From the NCBI RefSeq assembly GCF_020184175.1, contig NC_065531.1, forward strand, positions 42,429,213 through 42,493,212: a DNA stretch of 64,000 nt, read 5' to 3'. Both the position numbers and the translations under genes were made by a program. This document shows positions 1 through 13,466 of this stretch, in pieces (the first letter of the stretch is position 1; each line of letters opens with the position of its first letter). Under the pieces are notes generated by a model, which was not told where the DNA came from, searched no databases, and saw only the letters and a program-made list of their open reading frames with translations. The stretch comes from Aphis gossypii. Lineage: Eukaryota > Arthropoda > Insecta > Hemiptera > Aphididae.

Positions 1-3000
1 ATTTTAGAACTGTTATGTTTTAATTATTAAAATGAATATTATTATATAAATTTACTGTAACTTCCTATTTTTATTACGAGTTTAACTATTTTTAAACTTA
101 GAATTACATAATGCGCCTGTGGAATTGTATTTTTATATTATATTTATATAACATTTTATTTGACATGAGTATTTTTTTATACCTACCCCTGACCGCTATT
201 TAAAGACAGTTAATTTATAATTTTGTATTAATCGGATGATCGGGTATCGTAGACTTTTCCTACAATTCGATATTTTCATAATAAATTTATTATATACCTT
301 TTAAACATAGGTAGGTACCTAGTAATATATTTAGTTTTTAGGTAAATAGGTTCAGTTTATAATACATACATTTTACATAATATATAACAACCGTATAGAT
401 AAAATATATACTGCCGTTATCTTTAACGGGGTATTAAAAACACACAAAATCCAATCATAATACACACCATATAATACTCGTACAGAAAAACAATTAAAAA
501 AAAAATTTTAATTCATACAATTTGTACTTTCAGGCGATGATCCGGATAAGCTTCTCTAGGGGATTATGTTATATTATTATTATTATATAATATTATACGT
601 ATATTTTTCCATCATTTTATTAATTTCTCATTTTTTTCTCTTCTTCCTCCACCATAGCTCATAATATGAGGAATTATAAATGAAGGGTTTCGGGACACGT
701 ACGCACTCTCGCGCACAATGGGACGTCCCGCTTCGGACATATAATGAAACGCTGCGTTGAATGCACACCACGCGCCACATATATATATATATAGTCTCCG
801 CTAATAGCTACACATTTTCTTCTGTACACTGATAGACGTCGTGTGTATACGTTATGTATGTATAATAGGTGCAGATACGCACAAAATTGGTCTATATATG
901 TATAAGGTACATTTATATAAAACGCGTGTGGCACTCGGTTTTGGTGCACGAGGACTGGGCGGCGACGGCGGTGGATAAGTGTTGGTGGTTTCGTAAGAGA
1001 GCAGTGTAGGGAAAGAAAGGGGATTGTTGTACGTACGAAAGGGACATGAATGATTATGATGATGATGATGACGATCATTATGACTGGAGCTTACCCCTGA
1101 GAAACGCTCTTGTTTCACGCAACACAAAAGGCGCCATCATCAAACGCAATAACATAAATCGACCATTTGACCTTTTTACGAAAACGCCCCGGACACGTCT
1201 GATGCGATTGAAATAAAAGTTATGAACCGAAGATCGTATGCAAGTAAGTCTATGTTTACGGTATTGGCCTGACATCGGTTATTGCAATTATAATGTCATG
1301 TATAACCTTTATACCTGTATGTTAAATACGTAAACTCAAAAAAACATTTTGGAATTTTTTTGAAATTCTTATTATAATAATTTCATCCTAAGCACAAATA
1401 CAATACTAAGTATAGACTGTAAAGCTAAGACTATATAATAAATATTTCACATAAATAATTAATATTTTTATAATTTAAAATTTCTCTTAGTTTTTCAGAA
1501 ATATTTTCAAATTTAATTTATAATTAAAATAGTTTAACCAAGGATAAACAAAATGACTTCGTTCCAAGTTTATATATTTTTCGTGAAAATCACTTAAGGA
1601 AATTAATTAATGGAATGAGTTGTCACTACTCTTTGGAATACGATCTGAGCTACATAACATGTAATTTTATAGTAAGTTTATTATTATAAGCTATATACCT
1701 AATATATTTATACATTATACAGATAACCTTAGTTATTTCATAATGATATCGATCGTCATTAATTTAATATTTTATTCCCATAAAAGCAAAAGCATTATAA
1801 GTTGAATACAGAACTTTACTGTTGCAGAGTTAATTTATTTTACTTTTATAGTAACATATTTGCAAAAAGTCAATGCACCTTATTATATCTTTGAAGAGTT
1901 AATGTTATGACAGAGATAATGTGTGTTACCGCACTTAACGTCAAAGTACGTAACTTTTTTTTCAGTTTATCGATAGTTGCGTACAATGGATGGATTAACT
2001 AAAAATAATAGAGAAAGTTTAACAATTACACACATTATAATATTTCTTAATAGTTCAAACTTTTGCACGGTTAATGTGTTGATTGTTTAATAACATAATT
2101 CATTTTCATTGTGAAATGTAGGTAGATAAGTACTATGGTTATATTAGTATATTAACTATATTATATACGTTAACTGTTAAGTAACGAAGTTCACACGTTA
2201 TATTTTATATATATATTATTGTTTTACAATTTTTAATTATCGTGTCTTAATCGTCAGACATAACTACAAAATAATGCAACAAAATGCAATTTTGAGTTGA
2301 ATTGAAGTCTCTGTATTTAGAAACGTATAAAATATATTATTATTATATGCAGGTTAATAATAATTATAATATTATTTGTATATACCATAATTTAAAAGAA
2401 AAATACATAAATTTTGTTAAACTATCGCATATACACTGTGTAATGCCTATAAAGGAATAAGGAATAGGATTTAAGCATTTGTATCTAAATATTCATAAAT
2501 GATATAATATAATACACAATACCGAAGTATTATCGACAATCGCATGCATATTATGAGACCTTAATATTAAAAAATTATTGAAAAATATAAAAATTCAAAC
2601 CAAAATTAGATAAAAATTATATTAAAGAAAAAAAATATTTGTTTTCATTTTTTATTCATAAGTATGATCTATAGAAATCCTAATAATATAATAACAGCAA
2701 AAGATTAAATTACGAGTACGTTAAAAAAGTGGTAACAAACAACAAATAACTCACCACAGATTGAGAAATATAAATAAAATTAAACACTCGATAATAACCA
2801 AAAAATTTGGATTATCAAGACTATCTAAATAATTTGGTTTTCAAACAGCAATAATTCACACAATTAAATCGACCGTGTATATAGAGACGAGTTATAAGGT
2901 TACGGTCTTTTAGGTCTATGGTGAAAACTGCAATTAAATTATTACTATATTATAGAAAATAAATAATATAGCACTAGAAGAAATATTTATTATTAATAAT

Positions 3001-6000
3001 TAGGTACTAATTTTTCAGTTGTTACTCGAAAATGGGATCATTTTTATAACCACGATAAATAAAATTTCGTAATTAATGCGTTCGTTTTCTTCGTAATGAT
3101 GTTTGTTTTTATTTTATTTTTCTGTACTTACCTAGGTACTCGGAAAGTCCCAGGTATTTTACTGTGTGTTATCTTCACTAATAGACACCAACCGTCAATG
3201 TATCGATCTAAAAATCTGTTCACGTACACTGCTCGTACGCACCGTTTCCGTATATAATGTATATTATATACAGAATATAATATAATATTATACTATACTT
3301 ACAGAATTTCAGATTTCCGTGCAATATAGACAGCCCTTTACGGAACCACGTGTGCGTACTATAGGTAAATGCGGCAAGGAAACGCTCTGATGTCGCGGTC
3401 GGTAGAGGAACACGAGAAAAAAAAATAATATACGTATATATAGATACCTTTATACTATATTTTTTTTAGTATGATAATAATAATATGTCCAGGATTATAG
3501 TTATTCGTCTCCCGCGTACCTATATAGTACACGATATTATGTGTGTATACATATTACGCTCACGGTAATCTGGTAAGCGAGCACAAAAGACCGCCGCCGC
3601 CATATAAAGAGCAGCCTAATGGAAAGAAGAAAAAAATAACACTGCAGAAAGAATTAATGCGTTTCGCTTGCGTGCGTGGGGACTTGGCTATTATTCGGCC
3701 ATAACAAGGCCCGTAAGCCAATCCCGGTGTCTCGTACATTATTACTTCGTCGTATAAATAATACTGCACAGGGTGAATCTTTTAGCGTAGGGCACGTTCG
3801 TTATTTTGAAAAGTACCTATTAAAATTTTTCAAATAATTTTTGAAAATGTCATACGTTTTAAACATTTTAAAATCTATGACATTGTTATTCGGTTTTTAT
3901 ACTATTAATATTTTATATGTTCATAATTATCACTGTTTTTTGATTGGTTCGAATAAAAATAAAAATAAAACATAATACTTAATATTACTCCACAATCAGA
4001 AACATAAATAATATCTTACGTCAAAAGAACCATCCTGTATATTATAAAGTATGATGCGGACAGTGAGTGCAATGGTGGAAATATCCTGCGACAATGATGA
4101 TAACTTTCACGACGATGACGCGACGACAATGTAGGATAATAATAAACATTGTATTGTTGTGTTCATCAATGCGTTTTTCGTGGATATGGTATGAGCAAAA
4201 TCGATTCCAACTACCGTATACCTGGTTATCATAATATATGGTACAATTGTTAATTATTAATGATAATATAACGATTAAGTATTCTTATTTTGTGAAATAT
4301 TAAGTCGTAAGGTAAAAATCGAATCATGTCACATTTAAGTTCAAAACTTTTATATTTTGAACGTTAATGCTATATTAACACATCATAATAATATAATAAA
4401 GCCTTTATTGTAATGTTATAATAATAGCATGTTGGCCTTTTTATTGAATGGTATTCGGTATATGTAATGAAAAGCAAGACGTCAACCATAAATCTCTTCT
4501 ATAAATTTTGTCTTCTCTTTCGATAGTTTAGTTGCTTTAAAATAACTCTGACGAAAACGGATACAGAAGAGGATGGAAAAAAATAAAATTAATAATAATA
4601 GTTTTAAAGTAAATAATATAAAACCGAGAGAAAAAGTATAAGAATGTACTTTAAAATATTTTTCTCACTCGGCTATATACTTATCATTTTAAACAACTAA
4701 TGTTTTTTTTTTTAAACTTTTTAGTATTATTTTTTTGTGTTACTTTAACTTCTTAGTTCTAACGCTTCTACTTTTTTGTGTTATTTATTTATTTTATTTT
4801 TTTTATATATGTATTTACACATTTTACACTAGTATAATATATTGCACGTGCATAACTAAACCCGTATTTTTATACGTTCACGTCGATATAACATATACGT
4901 TTTTAAAAATGCCTCATTCCGTTTCCTTTTTTAAACTATAATACTTAAAAAATACCAAACTACATGCTTATTTTTTTTGGTAAAATAATACATATTAATT
5001 CGTTATCTTTAGTTTTTAAAGATAAACACTCAGCGACTATTACATGTTTATTGTATAACAAAAATGGTTAGGTAACTGTAACACTACAAATACACTATAC
5101 AAAAGTATTTTCTAGTTTTCACTGAAAAAAAATGGAAAACCAATAAACGGTACTCGATAAAATCAATTTATTTTTAAATAATCTCAATCAGTGTATAGGA
5201 TTTAAATAATGTCTATTATTTATTCTCGGCTATGACTTAATAGTTATAATAATAATAATATAATATTACACGTATGTTTGACGTATAATACTATTAGTTA
5301 TGTACGTTTATAACACAAATTACTTTAATTAGGTACTACGTAAATGCGATACTATCGTCAATCATCATTGTTAATGAAATATCGGTTTATATAATATGGC
5401 TGGTGTTTTTTTTTTTTCGAAAACTGGTCGAAATTGACGAGAAATCGTTTTGGTGTATTCCAAGCGCTCGTCTTTAGATCCAACTGATTCAATTTCAGAA
5501 CCGTGTGCCGGGAGTCAATTTTCAAACGAGATTTTCAGAGTGAGAATAAAGGGGCCATGTCTATAAGACGGAGTTGATAATGCGAGGGGGTTGTATTGCC
5601 ACACTCCAAAATGGGGGGTAACTGATACGCACATTTGTAACGCCCTCCGGATCGAGCAATAAATTCCGTAAAGGTTCAATCGATGGGGATATAATATAAT
5701 ATACTTTGGAGATGTAGAATCCAACGTTCCATTAATTTCCATACGCGTTATTTGTCAGTCGAGGTTAGCAAACGACAGCAAGACAAATGAATTCAATTCC
5801 AATGGTTCCCGGTTAGTGGTTCTTAAATTTTGGCCTCGACAGTAAAGCCTACTGCAGTCACATTATTGACACAGAACACTGCAATAATGATAAGCGGGTA
5901 GTCTCCTCTCGCAGTTCCATGGCTTATATAAATATATATTATAATATAGGTAATACCACTGAACGTTATAACAAACGCGTTTTGGGATTTGCCTAATGAA

Positions 6001-8481
6001 TTACCGCAACTAAATCCTCTACTTCCATGGATGTAATCGCAATGTAATGCAAAACGTACCCAAAACATTCGGTGTTATTTTTTCGCAGAGTTTCCCATTT
6101 TTAGACTCTCGTGGGTAATTATTTGTAAATAAACCAAACAAAATTAATTTAATATGCATTCTTAAACTAACTTTTTATAGTTAAATATTTCATTCTAAAA
6201 TTATAATTTGCGAGTAAAAGGGTTTTTTATGTAAATGAATGTGTCATAAAATAAATTATTGAATTCTTTAATATAATTTAATATATATTAAACCTACCTA
6301 TGTACCTAGCAATTAATTTAAATAACAGTTGTACCATTTTCGTAAAAGTGTATAAACGCTAATATTTTTAAGAGAGTAGACACTGATGATTGTCTTTTAT
6401 TATGAAACAATTGAAATGAAATGAAAATGTAAATTAAGTTACATTTTTAAATTTTACATTGTTCAGAAAAAACGATTATCGTTTATCACATATTTCTATC
6501 TGTTTAAATTACATCATCGCAACAATTAACAATAATTATGATAATATAAAACTATTATTATTATGAAAACATAATTACGACGAATCGTTAAATTAAATTT
6601 AGGCGTACTGTTTCTTTTCTTCGTCTTAATAAGCAGACGGAATCTTCAAAATGTTTTCATTGATGTCTATAATAACGTTCAACAATGACTGTATCCTAAT
6701 TGATATGGTCTTATGGAGATTTAAATAGTTTCTCAAGTAAACGGAGAGAGACTAATGTTAGAAGAGAATCAATAGAAGTACTAGATGATAAAATGGTATA
6801 TTGCCAAGTGGCAATTAAAGTTCTACGAGAGTATGTTAAGATTGCATTGACGACGGCAACCTATGAATGAAAGTCAAAATAATGTTTCGCTACGAACCAC
6901 ACACACACACAAAGACAATTGCACTTAAACCGCATAAATGGAATTGTATGGCTCTAATTATCAACACAACAGGGGAGAAACGAGTTGGTTGAAATTGTGT
7001 CGAGATCAAAATATAAAATTTAATTATATCGTCATTGTAGCGAGGCAGATAATACAATAATAAAGATTGACGCGTAGCTCGTCACAGCGGTAATATTGAC
7101 AAATCAACTATATTATAAAATACGCAGCACTGTTAACACGCAAAATATCATCAAAACCGTACGCTTTATGATGTCATTCAATTCCACAATCATACTCATT
7201 ATTATTGTTATTAGGTGTGTTATGTTATTATTATTGTCATCATCATCATCATCATCATCACCATCATCATCGTGACTTATATATATATTATCATTATGTA
7301 CATAGCAGTGCAAAAGTCGATACGATAGTCGATGTGTGTATATATAACAATATGTTTTTATGAGGTTTTGTAGTTGTACGGTGCCATTTTATACTATGTT
7401 ATTTATTTAATAATTTATATCTCGACGCTGTCGCAACATTCATATTTCAATGCGTTTTCTCTTGTCGGCTACATCCTTTTTCATATTATTTTATTTATCA
7501 CCATTAGCCAGTGTAATTAGTCACAAAATTACGACTTACAGGACTCGAAAAAGACATGATTTATGTTGTATTGTTACATTGTTGATCAATACCTAATAAA
7601 TTAATAATACGAGTACAGTCGTTATAATATGATTCTAGTTCAATATTTTTTCTTTTTCTTTTTATACATATACCTACTATAGTAATTCGTCTTTCTGTAT
7701 ACGCGTGATGCGCTGTATTGGTGCTGTTGAAATATTGAACGCAAACAAAATATTAAACGTGAAAATCGAGGCGAGCTAATGTATATATTATACGAATAAC
7801 AAATGATACGTGCAATAAAGATTCTAAATTGAACTTTTGGATTGACAAGGGTACACAGAATAAAATATATAAATACACGAAGGTATATGTAACGGTCTGA
7901 CTCTATTGAAAATTTGAAAATACATCAAAAGAGAATACACTATTGAAATTCGAATTTATTTTTAGTTCAATATAGTGCGAAAATATTGAAATGAATATTT
8001 AAAATACACTTTTAACAAAAAAAAAAAAGTAATAATAATAATAATAAATGTGTATAATATGACATAATAATATTATAATATAATATTTTAATAAGCTTAT
8101 ACAATTATTTTTGTTAATAATAAATGAAAAGCGACTACTTATATTATTATAGCTATTTTTATACGAACCGCACTGGATACATCGTATTATTATAATATCA
8201 AGGTGTGTTTTAATATTATGATATATTTTAAACAATCTAAACAATAATAATAGTAATAATAATAAAAAGACGGTATAATATTTTAAGCAGATTAAATAAA
8301 TATGAGAAACGAATAAGAAGTATTGTTTATACTGTTACGTTTTATGTTAATTTGTGTAAATTAAATTTTGCCAGCTGTTGGTTGTTTACCTATTTGCACT
8401 GGAAATGATAATGAAGGTTGAAATTACTTCTATATTTGCATATATTTTTCCATCCCTATGATTCTCAGATTGTATTCATGG
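1..8481. other. Upstream intergenic (or unassigned) DNA, no gene recognised
   Basis: This stretch is very AT-rich and I found no exon or RNA gene that I could support. Three patches are less AT-rich and carry more CpG than the rest: about 660-1280, 3140-3790 and 5400-6100. The frames open in them are short, rich in tyrosine, isoleucine and histidine, and partly made by simple repeats. Simple repeats include GAT units near 1057-1075, a CA run at about 6898-6911 and CAT units at about 7238-7271. Regulatory DNA for the downstream LDLa/CUB gene could lie here, but nothing specific shows it. Confidence 0.5.
7238..7271. repeat. (CAT)n trinucleotide microsatellite
   Basis: About eleven CAT units in a row, with one interruption (CAC). 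The - strand frame through it reads as an aspartate run, which is a product of the repeat and not evidence of a protein. Confidence 0.85.
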
Positions 8482-8517
8482 TATAAAAGACGCGCCTTTA
8501 ATCACTGCAGTTCAGTG
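8482..8517 (+). promoter_or_regulatory. Candidate core promoter: TATA box plus arthropod initiator
   Basis: TATAAAAG begins at 8482 and an arthropod-type initiator, TTCAGTG, lies at 8511-8517. Taking the A at 8514 as +1, the TATA box starts 32 bases upstream, which is the canonical spacing. A DPE-like GGTCC at 8539-8543 is two bases off the usual position, so I do not count it. A plausible non-coding first exon would run from about 8514 to 8568, where CAG is followed by GT. It would then splice to the acceptor at 9026-9027 just ahead of the LDLa exon. The match is by eye, and the exon boundary is inference. Confidence 0.4.
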
Positions 8518-9027
8518 TTTATGTTTCTGAAGAAATTCGGTCCTTTGAGCTGATTGTCTATACAACAGGTGTTCATTGATCGTAAAAAAGTTTTACCGAA
8601 CTTGACCGAATTGTTGGTTGTCTTGACGTTTTTAAAACTCGGTTCTTGATTTATAGTCTGGATATTGCTGCTTTTTATATCATGAAACGATTCTTTAAAA
8701 TATGTTTAATTTCCGACATGCCATAACGGTCTCGCGGTATCTCCCCCAACAAAATAAATATAGCGAGTGTTAAATTTTTGATTTTAATTTTTCGAAAATA
8801 AAATCATATTGATCTTAATATTATTTTATATTATGACTAGTATTTAATGTGATTTTCTCTAATATTAAATTATTATAGTTTAGTTGACAATATTGAGAAT
8901 ATAGTATGTAATATACTATGTAAAATATAAATTTATAATATCTTTTGTGTGTCTTGTTTTTAGGAATAAAAACACCAATTAAGTTATACTATAATAAAAT
9001 ATATAATTGATTTTTATTTGTTTTCAG

Positions 9028-9208
9028 ACCACAATGCAAGTACGAAGATTTATATTCCTATGCGGTTTTCTGTGCATGATCAATTATGGTTTTGGCTGTC
9101 AGTTGTCTGAGTTTATGTGCGATACGGGCTATTGTGTTGCTTTGGACAAATTTTGTAACGGCAACGATGACTGTGGTGACAAATCAGATGAACCGCCATA
9201 TTGTTCAC
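9028..9208 (+). CDS. First coding exon of a secreted LDLa/CUB protein: signal peptide and LDL-receptor class A domain
   Basis: The exon follows a good acceptor (TTTTATTTGTTTTCAG, ending at 9027) and ends at a consensus donor (C|GTAAGT, GT at 9209). I take the ATG at 9034, in the context CACAATG. An in-frame ATG at 9007 lies before the acceptor, inside the intron. The exon encodes 58 codons plus one base (phase 1). Residues 1-21 form a signal peptide: two arginines, then a hydrophobic core, ending GFG. Residues 22-57 form a complete LDLa module with six cysteines (22, 29, 34, 41, 47 and 57). They include the calcium-binding acidic pattern NGNDDCGDKSDE at 42-53. LDLa modules in known families bind calcium and protein or lipoprotein ligands outside the cell. 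Arthropod proteins pairing LDLa with CUB exist (for example Drosophila Culd and Loaf), but I cannot tell from this fragment which one is the orthologue. Confidence 0.88.
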
Positions 9209-9339
9209 GTAAGTCTTTTCTCTGTTTTTATTTATGAAAATCTGGTGTGCATTAAGTTTTAGTGAAACAATAAACGTAGTTTTGCTTATGGTAAAGTCAG
9301 GATTCTCCGATATTGTGCACATTTTATATGCATACACAG

Positions 9340-12300
9340 AATATTTTCAATAACACTAAAATAGATTTGATAACTGTCGTAAAAAAAAATAAATAAATAA
9401 AAGGTTCATAACTAGATATTGTTTACGGGATTGAACCTTAGTCGTGACTTCACGCGTTTGATGAATAAACAGAATCGAACATCATTCACATATGTGTTGG
9501 CACCAAATAAACTACTCTTTGAGACCAGTGAATACTCAAACCTTTTGCATAGGTAACTATTACTTTTGACATAAAACTCGAATCATGAATACGCGTGACA
9601 CACGAGTACTAGTAAATTATAATTCTTGGGTTTTGCTAATTCTGAAAGACTAAGTTATACGACTTTAAGGTCGTGTACGTATATTTTATTAGCTTTTATG
9701 GAAATTTAAATCATCAGTGTTCCATATTATATGTCAGTCACTGATTTATTTGACATAAATTAGGTAGGTACAAATTTAACAAACAATACAAAGGGAAGAT
9801 AGGTAGTATTGAATTAAGTCACACCAGTATTATAATGTATTGAACATAATATAAATTTCATATCGGATGAATCGCCAAACATTGGTGATTTATTAAATAT
9901 TATTCTATGGCCTCAACGAATGTTTATTAAAAGCCTATGAATATCATTAATTGTATCTAAATATTAAAGATACTTGGTGCTTAAATAATAGATTGTTATT
10001 GTATTTTTCTATACATTTTACTAAAGAAAAAATACAATATACCTAATAAAAATTAACAATTACACAAAATAGCCATATAACGACGCTTGCAAGAATCCCG
10101 GTTGTCACTATGCATCATCGTTATGATGGGGCAATCGCAGAGACCTATAGATTAATAATATTGGTCATCAGCCAAACCATTTGTTGCTCATACCTCTCGA
10201 TAATAATTATTACGTAGTATTCCGATACAATTTGACCGATAAATACTATGTCTTACTCGTATAATTGCTTGGATTTTATTTAATTAATATGAATTTTTAA
10301 TATATTACACGAAATGCTCGAAAACTACTAACGGAGTCTATCCTATGGCCAAATAAATCTTAATAATCAATTATTTAATTATTTTTATCGTGGTGATTTT
10401 TACGTTCTTTCAGTTTTTTTTTTAAAGATTCTTTCTTTCACTTTCATACATTCTAAAGCATAGTTTGTTTTGACTACAATATTTTGTTTACTAACAACCA
10501 ATATTATATCGATTATAGTTGAACAAATAAGTTTCAAATTAATAAGCATTTAAAGTTTTGATGAGTGGAGTAGAGAACTACAATGTTTCTAGGCTACACC
10601 TTGTAATTTTAATCCACTCGCCTAAACTTTAAACGCTTATTAATATCAAAAAAAAAAACTTATAGATATTCAACACTAACAATCTTTGAAAAGTATTCTG
10701 TTCTCAATTATGAAATTCAAAATAAAAAAAAATGGTAGAAACTATTTTTATTTTTTTATATATATAAAATTTTACACTTTGGTCATTACATCGATCTCTA
10801 GGCAATTTAGTTAATTCAAGTTTTATTAAAAAAAAAAAAAATCTTTTAGGCAATAATTCTACATTAATATTAAATAAAAAGTATCTGATGCAATTGAAAA
10901 CCTATAAAAATTATAGGATTTCTTACATACCCTACACTAGTGAATCTATTTTGCAATCACGTATATTATATTAATTAGATCAGATTTTGAAGAAATTTTA
11001 GATTTTTCAACTGTTCCACAAAACGGTGGAACGTCAAAATAACAATTTATTACCACCGCAATTTTGTTCGATACTTTTCTTCTATTTTCACGTAATCGCC
11101 ACCGCCTTATATCCGTTTCCCATATTAAGTAAACACTTTAACGTGTCTTCTTGTCAATTGCCAGTTGTTTGCTGACGGCGCCAGAGATTGGCGATCAAAT
11201 CTCTACTTTGTATTGTGCTTTAAATGCGACTTTCAATATTCTTTTGTACGTATGCGGCCCTATCGTCGAACATGGATAAATAATAATGGTCCTAGGCGAT
11301 CATAATAATATGTTCTTTATATATTGTGTAGGATTATTGCATGGCTCCATATATGTACCATTTGTGTAGAGAGTTAATGCCCATCACTTTTGTCACGCAA
11401 TGTGCATATATCAGACTGCAGATGATCCGTGACTTTTTACATTTTATTATGTTTGTTCCTCATCTGTCCTCTACATCAAACATGATATATTTTATTATGT
11501 GTAGAAAAAATGTGCAGCACAAATATGTAATTTCGATTCCGCTTGACTGCTTGTTATGGAATTGTGTCCTAGTACAGCTCGATCGATTCTTGACCACTGA
11601 CCCAGTGGTTTGGTCACTAAATTTATTACGCTTACAAATAGATTTTTGGAATGTGTCCAGAGCAAATTTACAGATTTTGTATAGTATATGTATATTATAC
11701 ACATGTTAAAAACATATCTGACACCTTGTGTTTGTGAGCTTGCAGTGGCGACAAATAGGGTTGAGATTTGTAAAAGAAGCTTAAAGTGTGATGGTGTGAA
11801 GAGAAAATTTAAAAGTCGTGTGGTTGAAGGGGTGTGATCAGATAATCTTGATTAATTTTCTGTAATTCTACAAACTGATGTGATTTTTTTATGAAATAAT
11901 ATTCAAGTCGCGTTGTTTTCTAAACAATGTTTACTAGTTGTACTCCAAAAGAAAATAGTCTTTGTTATGACGTATTCTGATAATAACTAACTCCTTTACT
12001 AATATAATTTAATACATAAAACGTTTTAGGCTAAAGTAACTAAAATATATGTGATATACTTGAATTCATCAACTAATATTATGAAAGATAAATAACTATG
12101 TGTAGATATCACGTAAACGATGTGTTTTTAGTGTAATGTATCAATTTATTAAAACTTTCGTTAAACTTTTTAATACACACCACACGTGCGATATGTAAGT
12201 AGTATGGATAGTGCACTGAACTAGAATATGAAAATAATCGCATTATGACGTGGTTAACGTATAAATTAACCAGTTTAAGTACAAAATAACGAAATAACAA

Positions 12301-13360
12301 ATAAAACGTTCGCTTAAAACTAACAGGTTCACAGATACTTATATAATGATATTTATTTATTATGTAAATAATATCATGTTTATTTATAATATGGTATTTA
12401 CGCTGTTTAATATAATTTTCTATACTTACTACACACTTTACGTATTTCATATCATTTGCATAACATTTTAATATATTATATACCTATACATAGGTATTAG
12501 TCACATTAGTTACATAGTCGTATTATGTCTTGATACTCTAATATTGTCGACTTCATACGACTGAAATTTAATGTCGTTTCACAATAATAATATTGTATCA
12601 ATAATAACATAATATTCCACTAGTACATAATGACATAATATTTTAAAACATCGTGACAAGTGTGTGAAGTAACTTTATTCGTTATTTGCACAAAGACGGC
12701 AGTGTAAATAATTGTATATAATTAGTCAGTAAATAGACATAGAGTGAACTGCAGAATGTATATATTGATAACTGTGGCCACCAAGGTTTGAATTAAAATT
12801 ATTAAAAATAACAGATGTGAATAATATGATACAACCGACAAATTCACACAATTATGATGGAGTAATAGTGGCGATCGACATCTAGGGTGCTTATTACTGG
12901 GTAAATCAAAATTAGTGACCCACAAAATTAAATTTTTATTATTTTACTTTACGATTCCTGATTAAACATTAACAGTCGGTTTGTGGAATATGAAACATTT
13001 CACGCGATTATCAAACTATTCTTATTTTAAATACACAAAAAACCTTATCCAATGAACTAATGACTTAAATTTTGGATCGTAAATCGATCTAACCGAAACG
13101 AATTCGGAGGTCTCTCGAAAGAACCAAAAATATATTATATTATCATCGTACTAAATAATAAATAAAATCGATAATAGATTTAGCCTTCCGACGAGTAAGG
13201 TAACAGTTACAAAAAAAGGGACAAAAAACAATAGCGTATTACAATAATAATGATATAACGATATCGATCGATTTGACGATATTGTTGTTTTATACGAAAT
13301 CATTAAGTCACTTATGTTAGCAGCAATGATCACGACAAGACGTATGATAATATATGTATA
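9340..13360. other. AT-rich intron DNA left of the PACRG-like gene
   Basis: Apart from the inverted-repeat element at 10527-10663 I see no gene. A 122-codon frame at 11341-11709 on the + strand and an 80-codon frame antisense to it have no recognisable domain. They have no coding-like base composition either, and I regard them as chance. There are many A/T homopolymers and short AT alternations. Confidence 0.5.
10527..10663. mobile_element. Short inverted-repeat (MITE-like) element
   Basis: Two arms of 32 bases, 10538-10569 and 10613-10644, are reverse complements at about 28 of 32 positions. Both outer ends read ATTAATAAGC and both inner ends read GAGTGGA. Beyond them the match continues to ATAAGTTT at 10527 and AAACTTAT ending at 10663, interrupted on the right by an A-run. 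The whole would fold into one long hairpin of about 137 bases with no coding capacity. That is typical of a miniature inverted-repeat transposable element. I saw no clear target-site duplication, and I cannot name the superfamily. Confidence 0.6.
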
Positions 13361-13363
13361 AAA

Positions 13364-13390
13364 AAGTTTTTTTTTTTTTAAAAAAAAATT
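13364..13390. repeat. T-run followed by A-run, just 3' of the PACRG-like gene
   Basis: On the + strand a run of about 14 T is followed by about 9 A. On the gene's own (-) strand this reads T-run then A-run, starting about 75-80 bases after the stop codon. It could be a decayed poly(A) tail from retroposition of an intronless gene. It could also be one of the many homopolymers of this region. No AATAAA stands between the stop codon and the tract. Confidence 0.35.
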
Positions 13391-13466
13391 GCGTCAGATA
13401 CGTTTGTAGCAAAACGGTATAATATCATAATTTCACACGTCGAAAAACTCAAAGGCTCACTCGCGG

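Noticed and set aside
674..1275. Overlapping - strand frames of 134, 91 and 65 codons
   Set aside because: They overlap in different frames, are rich in histidine, isoleucine and tyrosine from simple repeats, and show no domain.
11013..11032. Perfect 7-bp hairpin GTTCCAC/GTGGAAC with a 6-base loop
   Set aside because: Many such short hairpins are expected by chance in 64 kb; no T-run or RNA-gene context.
11341..11709. 122-codon + frame with two - frames antisense to it
   Set aside because: No recognisable motif, no coding-like composition, and mutual overlap on both strands.
12109..12450. 113-codon - strand frame
   Set aside because: Dominated by tyrosine, isoleucine and histidine from AT-rich DNA; no domain or splice context.
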